The position numbers and the translations under genes were made by a program. A model generated the notes under the pieces. That model did no database searches. It was not told the origin of the DNA and worked only from the letters and a program-made list of their open reading frames with translations. Of a stretch of DNA of 64,000 nt, positions 63,321 through 64,000 are shown piece after piece (position 1 is the stretch's first letter; every line of letters starts with the position of its first letter). The DNA comes from JBBROS01 sp965213855 (lineage in GTDB: Bacteria > Pseudomonadota > Alphaproteobacteria > Acetobacterales > Acetobacteraceae): NCBI GenBank assembly GCA_965213855.1, contig CBDCAA010000007.1, forward strand, positions 620,001 through 684,000, read 5' to 3'.

Positions 63321-64000
63321 GCCGGTTGCGGCTCCATGTCGTCGATCACGCTCCGGTCCTCGGCGTCCTGGACCAGCTGCCCTTCCCACTTCGCCACCAC
63401 CGCCGTCGCGAGCGAGTTGCCGATCACGTTCGTCGCCGACCGCCCCATGTCGAGGAACGTGTCGATCCCGAGGATTAACAGCAGCCCTTCCTCAGGCAGG
63501 CTGAACTGCGACAGCGTCGCCGCGATCACCACCAGCGAGGCGCGGGGCACGCCGGCCACGCCCTTGCTGGTGAGCATCAAGGTTAGCAGCATCGCAACCT
63601 GCGTGCCCAAGGAGAGCGGGATGTCGTACGCCTGGGCGATGAAGATGCTCGCGAAGGTGCAATACATCATCGTGCCGTCGAGGTTGAACGAGTAGCCGAG
63701 CGGCAGCACGAACGAGCTGATCTTGCTCGAGATCGGGAATTTCCCGAGCTGCTCCAGCATCTTCGGGTACGCCGCCTCGGAGCTAGCGGTCGAGAACGCC
63801 AGCAGGAACGGCTCACGCACCAGGCTGATCAAGCGCCGGACCGCCGGGCCGAGGATGGCGAAGCCGACCAGCACCAGCAGGCCCCAGAGCAGCACGAGCC
63901 CGATATAGAATTCGCCCATGAACTTGGCGTAACTGACGAGGATCCCGAGGCCGTTCGTCGCGATGGTCGCCGTCATCGCGCAGAACACGGCCAGCGGCGC
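63317..64000 (-). CDS. Dicarboxylate/amino acid:cation symporter (GltP/DctA family), partial
   Basis: The frame is open through the right edge, so only the C-terminal 227 or so residues are visible. They hold the most conserved part of the DAACS family: the hydrophobic helices (GLVLLWGLLVLVGFAILG), the serine-rich SSEAAYP, the SFNLDGTMMY motif and the NMDGT-like GIDTFLDMGRSATNVIGN segment that binds substrate and Na+. It is a membrane transporter for C4-dicarboxylate, Glu or Asp. It is coupled by 4 bp to the downstream GltI-like gene. Confidence 0.92.
   Translation of the reverse strand, partial: APLAVFCAMTATIATNGLGILVSYAKFMGEFYIGLVLLWGLLVLVGFAILGPAVRRLISLVREPFLLAFSTASSEAAYPKMLEQLGKFPISSKISSFVLPLGYSFNLDGTMMYCTFASIFIAQAYDIPLSLGTQVAMLLTLMLTSKGVAGVPRASLVVIAATLSQFSLPEEGLLLILGIDTFLDMGRSATNVIGNSLATAVVAKWEGQLVQDAEDRSVIDDMEPQPA

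Overview
The window is chromosomal DNA of a high-GC alphaproteobacterium, most like a member of the Rhodospirillales or Acetobacteraceae. The evidence is the gene content and order: a TimA/Tim44-like adaptor near an Smr-domain gene, an mdh-sucA-sucB-lpd block, pdxA-pdxJ-panC, DUF815 next to yajC, a CnoX-type thioredoxin with a LON-domain gene and Trm112, and the syntenic run rpsF-rpsR-rplI-dnaB-alr-mlaE-mlaF-radA-cvpA-purF. I assign this by family and synteny recognition only. I saw no rRNA, tRNA, CRISPR array, insertion sequence or prophage.

Layout. 1-10.4 kb: the 3' part of a PrsT-like TPR protein, a histidine phosphatase, timA, an orphan DNA methyltransferase, the lutABC lactate-utilisation operon, an smr gene, a frameshifted L,D-transpeptidase with its coupled upstream gene, and ribA. 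10.5-19 kb: an OmpR-type regulator, xthA, an orphan branched-chain amino-acid binding protein, a minus-strand CnoX/LON/Trm112/DUF971/ExeA-like cluster, a fused YejF-type ABC ATPase and a DUF2244 protein. 19-30 kb: central metabolism (mdh, sucAB, lpd) and cofactor synthesis (pdxA, pdxJ, panC, tightly overlapped). 30-39 kb: a phosphatase, a GST, prs, a lipoprotein, a LysR regulator, a small repetitive secreted protein, hydrolases, DUF815, yajC, sodB and a phytoene-synthase-like gene. 39-41 kb: two tandem PEP-CTERM proteins. 41-49 kb: uvrA, an epimerase, a DUF5872-like protein, an MFS transporter and a LysR regulator divergent from a two-gene operon. 49-61 kb: the purF-cvpA-radA-mlaFE-alr-dnaB-rplI-rpsR-rpsF housekeeping block, all on the minus strand, interrupted by a low-GC HEPN-like gene pair and by a plus-strand TPR gene. 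61-64 kb: a ferritin-like protein, then a GltI-like binding protein overlapped with a dicarboxylate/glutamate symporter that runs off the right edge.

Most of the window is ordinary housekeeping. The points that stand out are: (1) a two-gene HEPN (UPF0332-like) module of lower GC between mlaF and radA, the best candidate for an undescribed toxin-antitoxin or defence unit; (2) a sigma-54-like TGGCAC-N5-KTGA element at nearly the same distance (56-57 nt) before both PEP-CTERM genes; (3) short 15-bp tandem repeats between lutA and lutB and inside the 3' end of dnaB; (4) a secreted 105-residue protein built of three repeats; (5) a one-base frameshift in an L,D-transpeptidase; and (6) genes absent from their usual slots (sucCD, secDF, mltA, mlaD).
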